Assembly (NCBI GenBank): GCA_964423345.1
Contig: CAYREV010000002.1
Span: 62,001 to 126,000 of the forward strand
DNA length: 64,000 nucleotides
Direction of reading: 5' to 3'
Origin: CAYREV01 sp964423345
GTDB taxonomy: Bacteria > Bacteroidota > Rhodothermia > Balneolales > Balneolaceae
Part shown: in pieces, positions 1-9,615 of the stretch
Numbering within the stretch: the first letter of the stretch is position 1
How the letters are laid out: every line of letters starts with the position of its first letter
Program-made: the position numbers and the translations under genes
The notes under the pieces: model-generated
Databases searched by the model: none
The model's input: the letters and a program-made list of their open reading frames with translations, nothing else
What the model was told of the DNA's origin: nothing

Positions 1-1
1 G

Positions 2-1783
2 CTGTGGGGCATCCTATCTGATACTAACCGGCTTTTCAAAACGATCAACCTTCCCGCTGTCCAGCATGCCGATATAAGTTACGAAAGCAGGGACCGCTAC
101 AAGCAGTTATCCTACGACAGCATAAAATATTCCGATGCATGGATTGAGGAACCCTATCAATGGGAATACCCCTATCGTTTCGGAGTAAAACGTTTTTACA
201 GGAACGGGCCCTACAAGGAGTTGAGGCTGCAGGTGGACCTGCTTCCCAACAAGCAGGGGACCCGGTTGCATTATCAGCTATGGATCACTCCCGGCAATGC
301 CCTTTTTTCCTATTTCAGCATCCTTCGCCTCAAGACCGTAACCAGGGGAAGGCTCCGGAAGTATTTCCGGGAATGTGACGAACTGATCCAGAAGGACCTC
401 CCGCTTTATACCTATAACTTCCAAAAGAAATTACCCTACGGCGCCGGAAAAAGAATCGAGGAGATTGCCAGCGCCATCAGGCATAAGACCGGCAATAAAA
501 AAATTGTCGGCCAGCTCACCGACTTTATCCGCAAAGCGGATGATATCGACCTTCAGCAGATAAACCCAAGGGCCATGGCTAACACCTGGGAGGCTCCGGC
601 AAAGGATGTGCTGCACGTATTCCTGCATGCCGTCAAGGAGGGGCTGCTCAACTTCAACTGGTCGCTTCACTGTCCCCGATGCCGTACCGTACAGGAGGTT
701 TGCAAAACACTGAGCGAGATCCATGAACCCATATATTGCCATGACTGCAAATCGGAATTCCAGGTCAACTTTAACCGGTCGGTGCAACTGAGTTTCCAGC
801 CGAATCCACTGATAAGAAAAATATCGGACAAGGACTATGCCATCGAGGGGCCCCAGAAACGAGGCCACGTAGCCATTCAACAACTTTTAAAGGCTGAAGA
901 ACGGCGCTATCTTCGTACGAAGCTGGAAAAGGGAACCTATCACCTCTACTGCTCCAGGGCAAAAGGAAAGGCAGTCATACGCGTGGAAGAAGAGGGCGAC
1001 GACACTATCGATGTACGGCTGACCGAAATGGGCTTACATGGCGAGACGGCCATCATCGAGGAACCCAACCTGACCTTTATCAATGATACCGGCCGTGAGC
1101 AGGTGTTCACCCTGGAAAAAGTAGAGTGGAACCGGGATATCCTGACAGCTGCCGAGGTTACTTCCCTCCAGGTTTTCAGGGATCTCTTCTCCAACGAAGT
1201 GCTGCGCAAAGGCGAAAAAATTGCCGTCGACCAGCTTACGCTGATGTTTACCGACCTGTTTGACTCTACCGCCCTCTATCATAAAGAGGGAGACGACAAG
1301 GCTGTAGGCAGGGTTATAGAACATTTTGACATATTGCAGCAGGCCGTAGCCCAGGAAGGCGGTGCCCTGGTAAAAACCATAGGCGATTCCATAATGGCCG
1401 TGTTCAGCAAGCCTTCCCAGGCCTTCCGGGCATTTGTGAATGCTCAAAAAATCATTTCCAAGGACGATAGATTCAAAAAGACCCTCAAGCTGAAAGCCGG
1501 CATTCACCACGGGCGATGTGTTGCCGTTAATCTTAATAACAAGATCGATTACTTTGGAAATACCGTAAACATCGCTTCCCGGCTGGTCGACCGTGCCAAT
1601 GAAAATGAACTGATTATTTCTGATGGGGTCTCCAAAGATGAAGAGATACAGCAGCTGATGGAACATCAGCTAAAACACAGCCCCGTCAACAAGGAGCGGG
1701 TCCGCCTGAAAGGATTGGAAAGCGAAGACTTCAAGCTGCAGCGCATCAATATGGAACAAAGCCCCCTCCGCCTGGTCATTTAG
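2..1783 (+). CDS. Adenylate cyclase, class III, 3' part (5' end outside window)
   Basis: The frame is open from base 2, so the gene begins upstream; 593 codons are visible. The C-terminal ~180 residues are a class III nucleotide cyclase domain. Both metal-binding Asp are present (FTDLFDST and GDSIMAVF), as are the adenine-selecting Lys (VKTIGDS) and Asp (IDYFGN) and the transition-state Asn/Arg (VNIASR), so cAMP synthesis from ATP is expected. Before it lies a region like DUF5939 with two CxxC pairs (CPRC near base 671, CHDC near base 737) that look like a zinc ribbon. The N-terminal part (SRPBCC-like) is only a guess. No membrane segment is visible in this part. The domain call is sure; the signal sensed is unknown. 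Confidence 0.93.
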   Translation: MWGILSDTNRLFKTINLPAVQHADISYESRDRYKQLSYDSIKYSDAWIEEPYQWEYPYRFGVKRFYRNGPYKELRLQVDLLPNKQGTRLHYQLWITPGNALFSYFSILRLKTVTRGRLRKYFRECDELIQKDLPLYTYNFQKKLPYGAGKRIEEIASAIRHKTGNKKIVGQLTDFIRKADDIDLQQINPRAMANTWEAPAKDVLHVFLHAVKEGLLNFNWSLHCPRCRTVQEVCKTLSEIHEPIYCHDCKSEFQVNFNRSVQLSFQPNPLIRKISDKDYAIEGPQKRGHVAIQQLLKAEERRYLRTKLEKGTYHLYCSRAKGKAVIRVEEEGDDTIDVRLTEMGLHGETAIIEEPNLTFINDTGREQVFTLEKVEWNRDILTAAEVTSLQVFRDLFSNEVLRKGEKIAVDQLTLMFTDLFDSTALYHKEGDDKAVGRVIEHFDILQQAVAQEGGALVKTIGDSIMAVFSKPSQAFRAFVNAQKIISKDDRFKKTLKLKAGIHHGRCVAVNLNNKIDYFGNTVNIASRLVDRANENELIISDGVSKDEEIQQLMEHQLKHSPVNKERVRLKGLESEDFKLQRINMEQSPLRLVI

Positions 1784-1989
1784 TTCCCCTTCCCGGAACA
1801 TTTCCCCTTTTTTTATCATTACCTTACCTTACATCCGGGTCCCGGTTTTATAGCTTTAGATTAGTTTTGGGCCTATAACAGTTAATGGCTAAACAAGCGT
1901 CCTGCGTTTAAACTGGCCGCCGGCCGGAGCCGAAGTATGGATTATCGGCCTGCCGTCTTCCAGGATCCCAATACCAACCAGCACACTTA

Positions 1990-2484
1990 ATGTACATTAT
2001 GAAAAGTTACAAGAATACAGATCCTCCTATAGCCCACAGTTCCAAAAAGATGAGAAAAAGTAAAAATATCGCGCTTATAGCCCATGATCACCGCAAGTCT
2101 GACTTGATAGACTGGTGTGAATACAATTCCGAACTACTTTCCAACCATAAATTGTTCGGTACGGGGACCACCGGAAAGCTGATCGGGGAAAAAGTGGGGC
2201 TTGATATCAACCGCTTTGAAAGCGGCCCCCTCGGGGGAGACCTGCAGATAGGGGCGGCTATCTCGAAACACGATATAGATATGATGATTTTCTTCTGGGA
2301 TCCCCTGCAGGCACAGCCTCATGATGTTGATGTCAAGGCCCTGTTGCGTATCGGCGTATTGTACAACATCCCGGTTGCCTGCAACCGGTCGTCGGCAGAT
2401 TTCATTATCTCCTCCCCCCTTATGGGTGAAACCTATAACCGTTTCCTGGTAGACTACAGCAAAAGGTTCACAAAAGAATTTTAG
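1990..2484 (+). CDS. mgsA: Methylglyoxal synthase
   Basis: Converts dihydroxyacetone phosphate to methylglyoxal and phosphate, a bypass of lower glycolysis used when sugar phosphates build up and phosphate is short. The 164-residue protein matches the family throughout: IALIAHDH near the start, the TGTTG phosphate loop, SGPLGGD with catalytic Asp84, FFWDP, and PHDVD with His111 and Asp114. The upstream start gives about 20 residues more than usual; ATGs at 1999 and 2050 are alternatives, and 2050 best fits short family members. No clear Shine-Dalgarno sequence decides it. The next gene starts 5 bases after the stop, so the two are probably co-transcribed. Confidence 0.95.
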   Translation: MYIMKSYKNTDPPIAHSSKKMRKSKNIALIAHDHRKSDLIDWCEYNSELLSNHKLFGTGTTGKLIGEKVGLDINRFESGPLGGDLQIGAAISKHDIDMMIFFWDPLQAQPHDVDVKALLRIGVLYNIPVACNRSSADFIISSPLMGETYNRFLVDYSKRFTKEF

Positions 2485-2489
2485 CCTTC

Positions 2490-4571
2490 ATGCCCGACAC
2501 CAATAAACTTGCATCTGAAAAAAGCCCCTATCTTCTCCAGCATGCCGACAATCCGGTGGACTGGTATCCTTGGGGCAAAGAGGCTTTTCAGAAAGCAAAA
2601 AAAGAGGATAAACCCATATTCCTCTCCATAGGCTATGCCACCTGCCACTGGTGCCATGTTATGGCTCATGAATCGTTTGAAGATGAACAGATTGCCTCCT
2701 TGATGAACGAAGCGTTTGTCAATATCAAGGTAGACCGGGAAGAGCGGCCCGATATAGACAACACCTATATGACGGTATGCCAGATGCTCACCGGCAGCGG
2801 GGGGTGGCCTCTGACCATTTTCATGACTCCGGAAAAGGAACCGTTTTATGCCGCTACCTATATACCCAAGTCCGGGCGATACGGCCGTCCGGGAATGCGG
2901 GAGCTGATCCCCAGGCTTAAAGGCCTATGGGAAGACGACCGGCAAAAAATATATGACTCGGCCGATGAAATCGTGCAGGCATTCCGGAAAAGTACCGAAC
3001 AGGAAAGCGGTGAGGGGCTGACGGAAGAAATTTTTGACAAAGCTTTCAACCAATATAAAAGCAGCTACGACTCCAACCATGGAGGCTTGGGAACCGCCCC
3101 CAAGTTTCCAAGTCCCCACAACCTGATGTTTCTGCTGCGCCACTGGAAACACACCGGCAACCGGGAAGCCCTGACCATGGTAGAAAAAACACTTACCGGG
3201 ATGCGGCAAGGCGGCATCTACGACCAGGTGGGGTTTGGCTTCCATCGCTATTCCACCGATGCCCGCTGGCTGGTTCCCCACTTTGAAAAAATGTTATACG
3301 ACCAGGCTATGCTGATTATGGCCTATACAGAGGGCTGGCAGGCTACATCCAACGACCTCTTCAAACAGACGGTTGCCGAGACTGTTGAATACCTTTCAAG
3401 AGACATGGCGGATCCCGGGGGAGCTTTTTATTCTGCCGAAGATGCAGACAGTGAAGGTGAAGAGGGCAAGTTTTACATCTGGAGTGTAGAAGAGATCAGG
3501 CATATTTTACCTGCAGCCGATGCCGAACTGGCCATTGAAGTTTTCAATATGGCCGAGGAAGGCAACTATGCCGATGAAGCCACCGGCCGGCAGACCGGTA
3601 AAAATATTCTTCATTTTGATAAATCAATTTCCGAGCTGGCCGGGGAACGGGATATGGCGGAGGGGAAAATGCGCACTAAAATTGAACAGATCCGGAAAAA
3701 ACTCCTCGAAGTCCGCAAGGGCCGTGTCCGTCCCCTGCTCGATGACAAAATTCTTACAGACTGGAACGGGATGGCGATTGCGGCATTGGCCAAAGCCGGC
3801 AGGGTATTCGAAAACAAAAAATATATTGAGATGGCCCGCCGGGCGTATTCTTTTATTCAAGAACACCTGCTGAAAGATGACGACACCCTGTGGCACCGTT
3901 ACCGGGAGGGAGAATCGGCCATTGAGGGCCATGCCGACGACTATGCTTTTTTAATTTGGGGATTGCTGGAACTGTATGAAAGTACTTTTGACATTGACTT
4001 CCTGGAACAGGCCATATCCCTTAATAAAACCCTGATTGACCGTTTCTGGGATCCCGAAGAGGGTGGGTACTATTTTACCGGCGAAGGCAGTGAGGAACTG
4101 CTCGGGCGCACCAAACAGGTGTACGACGGGGCGATCCCATCCGGCAACTCCGTGGCACTCTCAAATCTGATCAGGCTGGGACGGATAACCGCCGATGACG
4201 GCCTTGAGAATAAAGCCGATGCCTTAATTCGCCTGTTCTCTTCGCAGGTCTCCAGTGCACCCACCGGCTTTGGACAGTTTCTCCAGGGTGTGAATTTTGC
4301 CCTGCTGACCTCCCACGAAGTAGTCATAGCCGGCGAACGCAAGGATCCCCAAACCCGCCGGTTACTTGCCGCCCTCAACCGTCACTTCATCCCCAATATG
4401 GTTAGGGTTCTCAACGAACCGCACAGCGGCAAAATTGAAGAGATAGCTCCCTACACAGCCGGGCAAGGCCCCAGGGAAGGCAAGCCCACCGCCTACGTTT
4501 GCCAAAACTACAGCTGCAATGTGCCCACCCACGACCCTGAACAGATGCTGGAACAGCTGAACAGCCCCTAG
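2490..4571 (+). CDS. DUF255 thioredoxin-fold protein (YyaL/SPATA20 family)
   Basis: A 693-residue protein of the YyaL/SSP411 family. The N-terminal ~160 residues are a thioredoxin-like domain (family signature SPYLLQHADNPVDW) with a CHWC active site at Cys52/Cys55. The rest is an alpha/alpha-toroid like that of cellobiose epimerases and N-acylglucosamine epimerases, with GGIYDQ and HFEKMLYDQA typical of the family. No signal peptide is seen, so it should be cytoplasmic. Family members are widespread, but no reaction is established. It follows mgsA by 5 bases in an apparent operon, although methylglyoxal or carbohydrate chemistry is only a guess from that context. Confidence 0.92.
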   Translation: MPDTNKLASEKSPYLLQHADNPVDWYPWGKEAFQKAKKEDKPIFLSIGYATCHWCHVMAHESFEDEQIASLMNEAFVNIKVDREERPDIDNTYMTVCQMLTGSGGWPLTIFMTPEKEPFYAATYIPKSGRYGRPGMRELIPRLKGLWEDDRQKIYDSADEIVQAFRKSTEQESGEGLTEEIFDKAFNQYKSSYDSNHGGLGTAPKFPSPHNLMFLLRHWKHTGNREALTMVEKTLTGMRQGGIYDQVGFGFHRYSTDARWLVPHFEKMLYDQAMLIMAYTEGWQATSNDLFKQTVAETVEYLSRDMADPGGAFYSAEDADSEGEEGKFYIWSVEEIRHILPAADAELAIEVFNMAEEGNYADEATGRQTGKNILHFDKSISELAGERDMAEGKMRTKIEQIRKKLLEVRKGRVRPLLDDKILTDWNGMAIAALAKAGRVFENKKYIEMARRAYSFIQEHLLKDDDTLWHRYREGESAIEGHADDYAFLIWGLLELYESTFDIDFLEQAISLNKTLIDRFWDPEEGGYYFTGEGSEELLGRTKQVYDGAIPSGNSVALSNLIRLGRITADDGLENKADALIRLFSSQVSSAPTGFGQFLQGVNFALLTSHEVVIAGERKDPQTRRLLAALNRHFIPNMVRVLNEPHSGKIEEIAPYTAGQGPREGKPTAYVCQNYSCNVPTHDPEQMLEQLNSP

Positions 4572-4606
4572 CCCGTTTCGCTTCTAGGGTGCTTGCAGCC
4601 TATATT

Positions 4607-5803
4607 TTATTTCAGGCCATCCCCATTACGGCTCAAGTTAATCAGGGTTACGCTGGGCCTGGCATTATAGCGCACGGGGGCAAGTGTAAAACCAAGCCCG
4701 TTATTCACATTGATCAGCAGGTCTCCCCGGCGGTAGGTACCGCTTACATATTCCGTCTCCAGGTCGGAAGCCGAAAACGTCATGCCGAAAAACGGGATGC
4801 GCACCTGTCCTCCGTGGGTATGCCCGGACAGAAATAGCCCATAACCGTTGGCCCGGGCCTGCCGAAGCAGGCTATTTGAGACCTGGTGGGAAGCCAAAAT
4901 CCTAAGAGCAGCTTCCGAGGTATCGGAGGTCAGCCTCTTCACTTCAGAAGGGTCCGCTCGTTTACTGTACACCTGGGTGATGCCCGTTAACAGGATTCGG
5001 CCGTCCCTTAACCGTATCATCCTGTTTTCATCCCTGAGCAGGGAGATGCCCCGTTCTTCAAGAGCCGGCTCCACATTTGAGAGGCCTGCCCAATAATCAT
5101 GATCGCCCACCACGGCATAGGTGCCATAGGTTGAATGTATCCTGGAAAATTCATCGGCCGATCTTTGGATATAGTCGGTGCCGTAGGAAATCAGGTCGCC
5201 CGTAAATATTACCAGGTCGGGATTCAGGCTGTTCACTCGCTCAATATATCGAGCGATATCTTCGGCAGATGTATACCGGTCGCCCTGGAGGTCGGAAATG
5301 TGGACAATACGCAGCCCATCCAGTGATTCGGGCCATTGCGGTTCCCACAGGTCAACCTGCTCGGTTTGGATAACGGTTGTATCCAGATACATCTTCGCTC
5401 CGGTAAAGAGAAATACCGCCGCCGTCACTAAAAAGAGTATCTTGCCATAATACCGGTTAAGGACGGATATATTCAGATAGCCCTTCCAGCGAAAAGCAAG
5501 CTTTATCAGATCCAGAACAACCACGGCACTACATAGCTGCATGCTGAATACGAAGCCGAACCAAAACCAGTAGGCCATAAATTTCGGCAGGGAGAGCATG
5601 TCGGGCGGGCCGCCCGTTCCATACATCGCCAGGCCCGTAACCGGCAGCAAATAGAAGGTGGCCAATGCAGCCGTCGGCCATATCCAGACTTTTTTCCGTG
5701 GATAAACATAGCCGGTACCCCGGACAAGCCGCCACCCCAGGTACAGGTGGGCAACTACCATCAGGAGCGATACCAAAAGTGTCATTCGGAGCAGCCAGGG
5801 CAA
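4607..5803 (-). CDS. Membrane-anchored calcineurin-like metallophosphoesterase
   Basis: 398 residues. Four hydrophobic segments lie in the first 140 residues, followed by a metallophosphoesterase domain. Recognisable motifs are HISDLQGDR (Asp171), FTGDLIS (Asp203), VVGDHDYW (233-238), ILASHQ (His306) and SGHTHGGQ (His328/His330). Two ligand positions depart from the consensus: the His of DxH is Gln173, and the Asn of GNHD is Asp234. The topology would put the catalytic domain outside the cytoplasmic membrane or on a long tail. Relatives include YkuE-type lipid or nucleotide phosphoesterases, but I cannot name the substrate. It is convergent with the gene ending at 4571. Confidence 0.88.
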   Translation of the reverse strand: MPWLLRMTLLVSLLMVVAHLYLGWRLVRGTGYVYPRKKVWIWPTAALATFYLLPVTGLAMYGTGGPPDMLSLPKFMAYWFWFGFVFSMQLCSAVVVLDLIKLAFRWKGYLNISVLNRYYGKILFLVTAAVFLFTGAKMYLDTTVIQTEQVDLWEPQWPESLDGLRIVHISDLQGDRYTSAEDIARYIERVNSLNPDLVIFTGDLISYGTDYIQRSADEFSRIHSTYGTYAVVGDHDYWAGLSNVEPALEERGISLLRDENRMIRLRDGRILLTGITQVYSKRADPSEVKRLTSDTSEAALRILASHQVSNSLLRQARANGYGLFLSGHTHGGQVRIPFFGMTFSASDLETEYVSGTYRRGDLLINVNNGLGFTLAPVRYNARPSVTLINLSRNGDGLK

Positions 5804-5938
5804 ATCAGGGATGTATTATTGCTTAATTATTGTATTTTAGGCTTTCAGCCTGGTGGATCTTTAAGAATTGAACAAATTCTTTGTAAATGGTAAATCCAGA
5901 CAAGGCCATATTGCGTACTTGTTAACGAAGCCGATACC

Positions 5939-6559
5939 GTGATCATCTTTACCATACTCGCAGCTCTCGGCAAGGCACGACATGCCGGCTCCGAGAAAGA
6001 AATAAAATTGATGAGGAGAATCAAAGCCAAAGATGACAAGGCGCTGGAGGAACTGTATGATTTGTACAATCGGCTGCTGTTTGGAATGATCATCTCTATT
6101 GTAAAATCTCGGGAAGAGGCTGAAGACGTACTGCAGGAGGTGTTCGTCAAAATCTGGGAGAAAGCTGTCACCTTCGATGAGAATCGCGGAAATGTGTACA
6201 GTTGGATTGTAACCCTCACCCGCAATAAAGCGATAGACCGCATTCGCTCGAAGGGTTATAAGACCCAACAAAAAGCAACCCGGGACGTTGACGACCCCAT
6301 GTTTACCCTGGAGGGAAATAAGGCGGATCCCCTGGAAAGCACCATATTTTCAGACCGGGCGGAATTGGTAAAAAAAGCTTTGTCTATGATTCCGGAAAGC
6401 CAGAGCGAAGTATTGAAAATTGCCTATTACAGAGGGATGTCACAGTCGGAGATATCCGAATACCTGGATATTCCCCTCGGAACCGTCAAGTCCCGTATGA
6501 GACAGGGTATGATTAAGCTAAAAGATATTTTAGAAGACCATATACTTCACAATGACTAA
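5939..6559 (+). CDS. ECF RNA polymerase sigma factor (SigK-like)
   Basis: Directs RNA polymerase to a small regulon under control of the membrane anti-sigma factor encoded next. Region 2 is seen as EEAEDVLQEVFVKIWEK and NVYSWIVTLTRNKAIDRIR. Region 4 is MSQSEISEYLDIPLGTVKSR, a helix-turn-helix. The stated start is a GTG giving 206 residues; ATG 6011 would begin right at region 1.2/2.1 and looks slightly short, so the true start is uncertain. The gene overlaps its neighbour by 8 bases (ATGACTAA), the usual translational coupling of sigma and anti-sigma genes. Confidence 0.92.
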   Translation: MIIFTILAALGKARHAGSEKEIKLMRRIKAKDDKALEELYDLYNRLLFGMIISIVKSREEAEDVLQEVFVKIWEKAVTFDENRGNVYSWIVTLTRNKAIDRIRSKGYKTQQKATRDVDDPMFTLEGNKADPLESTIFSDRAELVKKALSMIPESQSEVLKIAYYRGMSQSEISEYLDIPLGTVKSRMRQGMIKLKDILEDHILHND

Positions 6560-7385
6560 CGAAAAAAAACATAATGAACATTTTGAGGAGCTCTGTGCCG
6601 GCTATGTGCTGGACGCCCTGGAGCCTGAAGAACGCGAGCAGTTTGAAGAGTTGCTCCGGGAGGCCGACGATGAACAACTGGAACTGTTCCACAGCATGAG
6701 CTCGGCCGCCAACCAGCTGGCATTTTCCATGGAGCCGGCGGAGCCGGCTGCCGGTGTGAAGGAGCGTCTGATGGCCCGCATAAGCGAAGAGCAGGACGAG
6801 GATGGCGCCGCCGGGACCACCCCGATTTCACGGGAAGAGGACTCAACGGATTTTGACCGCAGCACTTTCGCTATAGCCGCCTCATTCGCTTTATTGCTGG
6901 TCACCTTAAGCCTGGTTTTTTACTCCTTCAACTTGCGCAATGATTTAGGCAGCAAAGAAGAGGTAATTGAACAGCAACAGGCCCGCATCACCGAATTAAA
7001 AAGTGAAATTCAACAGAAAGAAGAATTGCTTTCCATCCTTGAAGCCCGTGAAGTGGATCTCGTCATCATGGCCGGACTGGAAGTCAACCCCGACGGTTAC
7101 GGAAAGATCATTTGGGATTCCAAAAACGACCGGGCCCTTCTGCAGGTTTCCAACCTTCCTCCCGTACCCGCAGACAAGGATTACCAGCTCTGGATTATAA
7201 AAAACAATAAGCCGGTAAGTGCGGGGGTCTTTGCCGTAAACGACCCGAAGAAAGACGCTTTCTTCAAAATCGACAAAATGCAGGCTCCTGAAGCAACTGC
7301 CGATGCCTTTGCCATAACGATGGAACCCAAGGGAGGGGTCCCCCAACCCACCGGCGACATGTACCTGCTGGGGAAATCCCAATAG
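6552..7385 (+). CDS. RskA-type membrane anti-sigma factor
   Basis: 277 residues. The N-terminal cytoplasmic anti-sigma domain (ELCAGYVLDALEPEE) lacks the zinc-binding HxxxCxxC of ZAS proteins, as is common in the RskA group. One membrane segment lies near residues 97-122. A predicted coiled coil (EEVIEQQQARITELKSEI) follows, then an RskA C-terminal domain (PPVPADKDYQLWII) outside the membrane. It should bind and silence the ECF sigma factor encoded just upstream, and release it after envelope signalling or proteolysis. The 8-base overlap with the sigma gene supports the pairing. What it senses cannot be read from the sequence. Confidence 0.9.
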   Translation: MTNEKKHNEHFEELCAGYVLDALEPEEREQFEELLREADDEQLELFHSMSSAANQLAFSMEPAEPAAGVKERLMARISEEQDEDGAAGTTPISREEDSTDFDRSTFAIAASFALLLVTLSLVFYSFNLRNDLGSKEEVIEQQQARITELKSEIQQKEELLSILEAREVDLVIMAGLEVNPDGYGKIIWDSKNDRALLQVSNLPPVPADKDYQLWIIKNNKPVSAGVFAVNDPKKDAFFKIDKMQAPEATADAFAITMEPKGGVPQPTGDMYLLGKSQ

Positions 7386-7419
7386 AGAGGGGTACCTCCG
7401 TATTCGCCCCCTTAGATGA

Positions 7420-8172
7420 TCACTGGTCGCTTAACTGTTGAAAAAGGTAATCCTGGAAACTCAGCACGGTTACTCCGGAAGGGACCTGGACCATTGCCCT
7501 CGCTATAGTGGATTCACGCAGGTCTTCAATTTCGGTCACCATCTTCAATTTGCCATCCCGGTAGGAGTCCATCTTCAGGGGGAAATATCCCTCCTCGAAA
7601 ATAAGGCTGAAGGGGAAACCGGCACTGATCAATGCCTCGGCTTGACCTCCCCATGGTTCTGCCAGCATTCCCCAGCTTATCGCCAGCTCTTTTGTCATCC
7701 ATACTTCGGCATGACTCTCCTTATCATCCTGATCGGTAAATAGAAATTTTTCGCATTTGTACCCATTGATCGTCCGGGTATCAGCCGTTTTCCTGAAGCT
7801 TACATCCTCTTCGATGCCGGACACGCTGCCCTTATTGTTGTCACCAAACATATTAAACATCGAATCGATATCGGACTTTGATATTTTCAGGGCCCGGCTG
7901 TTACCTGTCAGGAAAACAAAATCCTTAAAATCCAGACGTACCAGCACCCCTTCCGTTTTAATATTACCAATGAAATCATACTTGTTTTCTCCCTGCAAAA
8001 GGATCCTGTCGGAAGTGACAAACATGGTAAATTGATCTTTGGCGGTCTTCTCGCCTCCGCTGTCAATCTCATAGGTATTGTATACCACTTTCCCCTCAAA
8101 CTGTGCCTGCGAGGTTTCAACTGCGGTAAAAATGAGGATCAGGGAAAAGATATATATAAGATGAATTTTCAT
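7420..8172 (-). CDS. Exported DUF4412-like protein
   Basis: 250 residues with a clear Sec signal peptide (MKIHLIYIFSLILIFTAVETSQA, cleavage after the AQ region). The mature part begins FEGKVVYNTYEI and contains repeated beta-rich stretches, including YKCEKFLFT and EVWMTKELAISWG. These resemble the DUF4412 family of secreted or periplasmic Bacteroidota proteins, which may have a lipoprotein-carrier-like beta fold. No catalytic motif is visible and no function is claimed. It is convergent with the anti-sigma gene ending at 7385 and is followed on its own upstream side by the terminator of mnmA. Confidence 0.75.
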   Translation of the reverse strand: MKIHLIYIFSLILIFTAVETSQAQFEGKVVYNTYEIDSGGEKTAKDQFTMFVTSDRILLQGENKYDFIGNIKTEGVLVRLDFKDFVFLTGNSRALKISKSDIDSMFNMFGDNNKGSVSGIEEDVSFRKTADTRTINGYKCEKFLFTDQDDKESHAEVWMTKELAISWGMLAEPWGGQAEALISAGFPFSLIFEEGYFPLKMDSYRDGKLKMVTEIEDLRESTIARAMVQVPSGVTVLSFQDYLFQQLSDQ

Positions 8173-8277
8173 AGCTGGGTATAAAATGGGGTGAAAATTT
8201 CAGATTGCATCATATCGGTTGTACTGCAAGCGTGCGAATGAAGTTTCACTTACTGTTGTATGCTTCTTCTTAAAAAA

Positions 8278-8299
8278 ATCCCGCTCCTGCGAGCGGGAT
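8278..8299 (-). terminator. Intrinsic terminator of mnmA
   Basis: A perfect 9-bp stem (8278-8286 with 8291-8299) closes a 4-base loop. On the minus strand it is followed by a run of T (the A run at 8272-8278 of the plus strand). It lies about 30 bases past the mnmA stop codon. Confidence 0.9.
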
Positions 8300-8329
8300 C
8301 ATTAGATAAACGTGGATCAGAACGTTTAA

Positions 8330-9460
8330 TTATGCAGTCTGCAGCGACTCCATATCTACATTTACCTTCTTAATCCACCCTCCGGCCACCACATCGTCGC
8401 CCTCATAACATACGACAGCCTGTCCGGGCGTAATCGCTTCACGTCCGGTGGGAAACTCAACTTTAATTTCATTCTCCCCGGTCTGGGAAAGATAACCAAT
8501 CGCACCGTCATCGTTATACCGAATGGCTCCTGTGATCTCCATATCGTCTTCCGGTACACGGTCGTATTTAACCAGGTTGATATCACGAGCCCGGCAGGTC
8601 GTACTGATCAAATCTTCCTTTTCGCCGATCGTAATAACATTGGTCTCGGGATCGATATCCGTCACATAGACCGGTGTACCCAATGCCAGGTCAAGCCCCC
8701 GCCGCTGGCCGATGGTATAGAAGGGGTACCCTTCATGCTCACCGACCACATTGCCCTCCTGGTCAACAAACTTTCCGCCTTTTACCCTTTCTTCCAGTCC
8801 GTCTACCCGATCCTTTAAAAATCGGCGGTAATCGTCGTCGGGCACAAAACAGATTTCGTAGGAATCGGGCTTGTCGGCCACCTTGGTCAGACCGTAATCT
8901 TCGGCCATCTGTCGTATTTCCGTTTTTTCGAATCCTCCCAAAGGAAAGATCGTACGAGCCAGGTGTTCCTGCTTAACCCCCCAGAGAGCATACGACTGGT
9001 CTTTGCTGGAATCCAGTCCCCGGGAGATCACATACCGGCCGTTTTCCTCGCGGACATTGGCATAGTGTCCCGTGGCAATATAATCGCAGCCCAGGTTATC
9101 GGCCCTCTTCAGCAGGGCGGCCCACTTTATATGGGTATTGCAAAGCACACAGGGATTGGGGGTATGTCCCGTCATGTAGTCCTCTACAAATCGGTCAATG
9201 ACCCATCCACCGAATTCATCCCGTATATCCACGATAAAATGTTTGAACCCATGATTTACGGCAATTTGCCGTGCATCGTTCATGGATTCCAGGGTACAGC
9301 AGCCGGTCTCTTTGTCAGACTTCCCCCCAACGCGGGAGTAGTCCCATGTTTTCATGGTAATGCCGATAACATCATACCCTTTTTCCTTGAGCATTACAGC
9401 CGCAACGGAAGAATCCACTCCCCCGCTCATAGCCACTAATACTCGTCCTTTGCTGCTCAT
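8330..9460 (-). CDS. mnmA: tRNA-specific 2-thiouridylase
   Basis: Adds sulfur to U34 of tRNA-Lys, tRNA-Glu and tRNA-Gln, using ATP and persulfide sulfur. The 376-residue protein has the PP-loop SGGVDSS (12-18), the catalytic Cys107 in NPCVLCN, the persulfide-bearing Cys204 in SYEICFVP, and GQRRGL in the central domain. Length and domain order fit the family. An extra Cys pair near residue 54 (ETGCCT) is seen in many relatives. It appears to be a single-gene transcript ending at a strong terminator. Confidence 0.97.
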   Translation of the reverse strand: MSSKGRVLVAMSGGVDSSVAAVMLKEKGYDVIGITMKTWDYSRVGGKSDKETGCCTLESMNDARQIAVNHGFKHFIVDIRDEFGGWVIDRFVEDYMTGHTPNPCVLCNTHIKWAALLKRADNLGCDYIATGHYANVREENGRYVISRGLDSSKDQSYALWGVKQEHLARTIFPLGGFEKTEIRQMAEDYGLTKVADKPDSYEICFVPDDDYRRFLKDRVDGLEERVKGGKFVDQEGNVVGEHEGYPFYTIGQRRGLDLALGTPVYVTDIDPETNVITIGEKEDLISTTCRARDINLVKYDRVPEDDMEITGAIRYNDDGAIGYLSQTGENEIKVEFPTGREAITPGQAVVCYEGDDVVAGGWIKKVNVDMESLQTA

Positions 9461-9615
9461 AATAGTATTAACTGTTTTTTCTTTTTCGAACTGCTTAAGA
9501 TAAGGGTTTTTTATGTAAATCTTATGAAGCGGTATCTACCGGAAATAACGAAGAGGGACGGGCATTATTGGCAGAATAGGGAAAATTCCATTTCCCGGGC
9601 TGGAAGGCACTCCGG

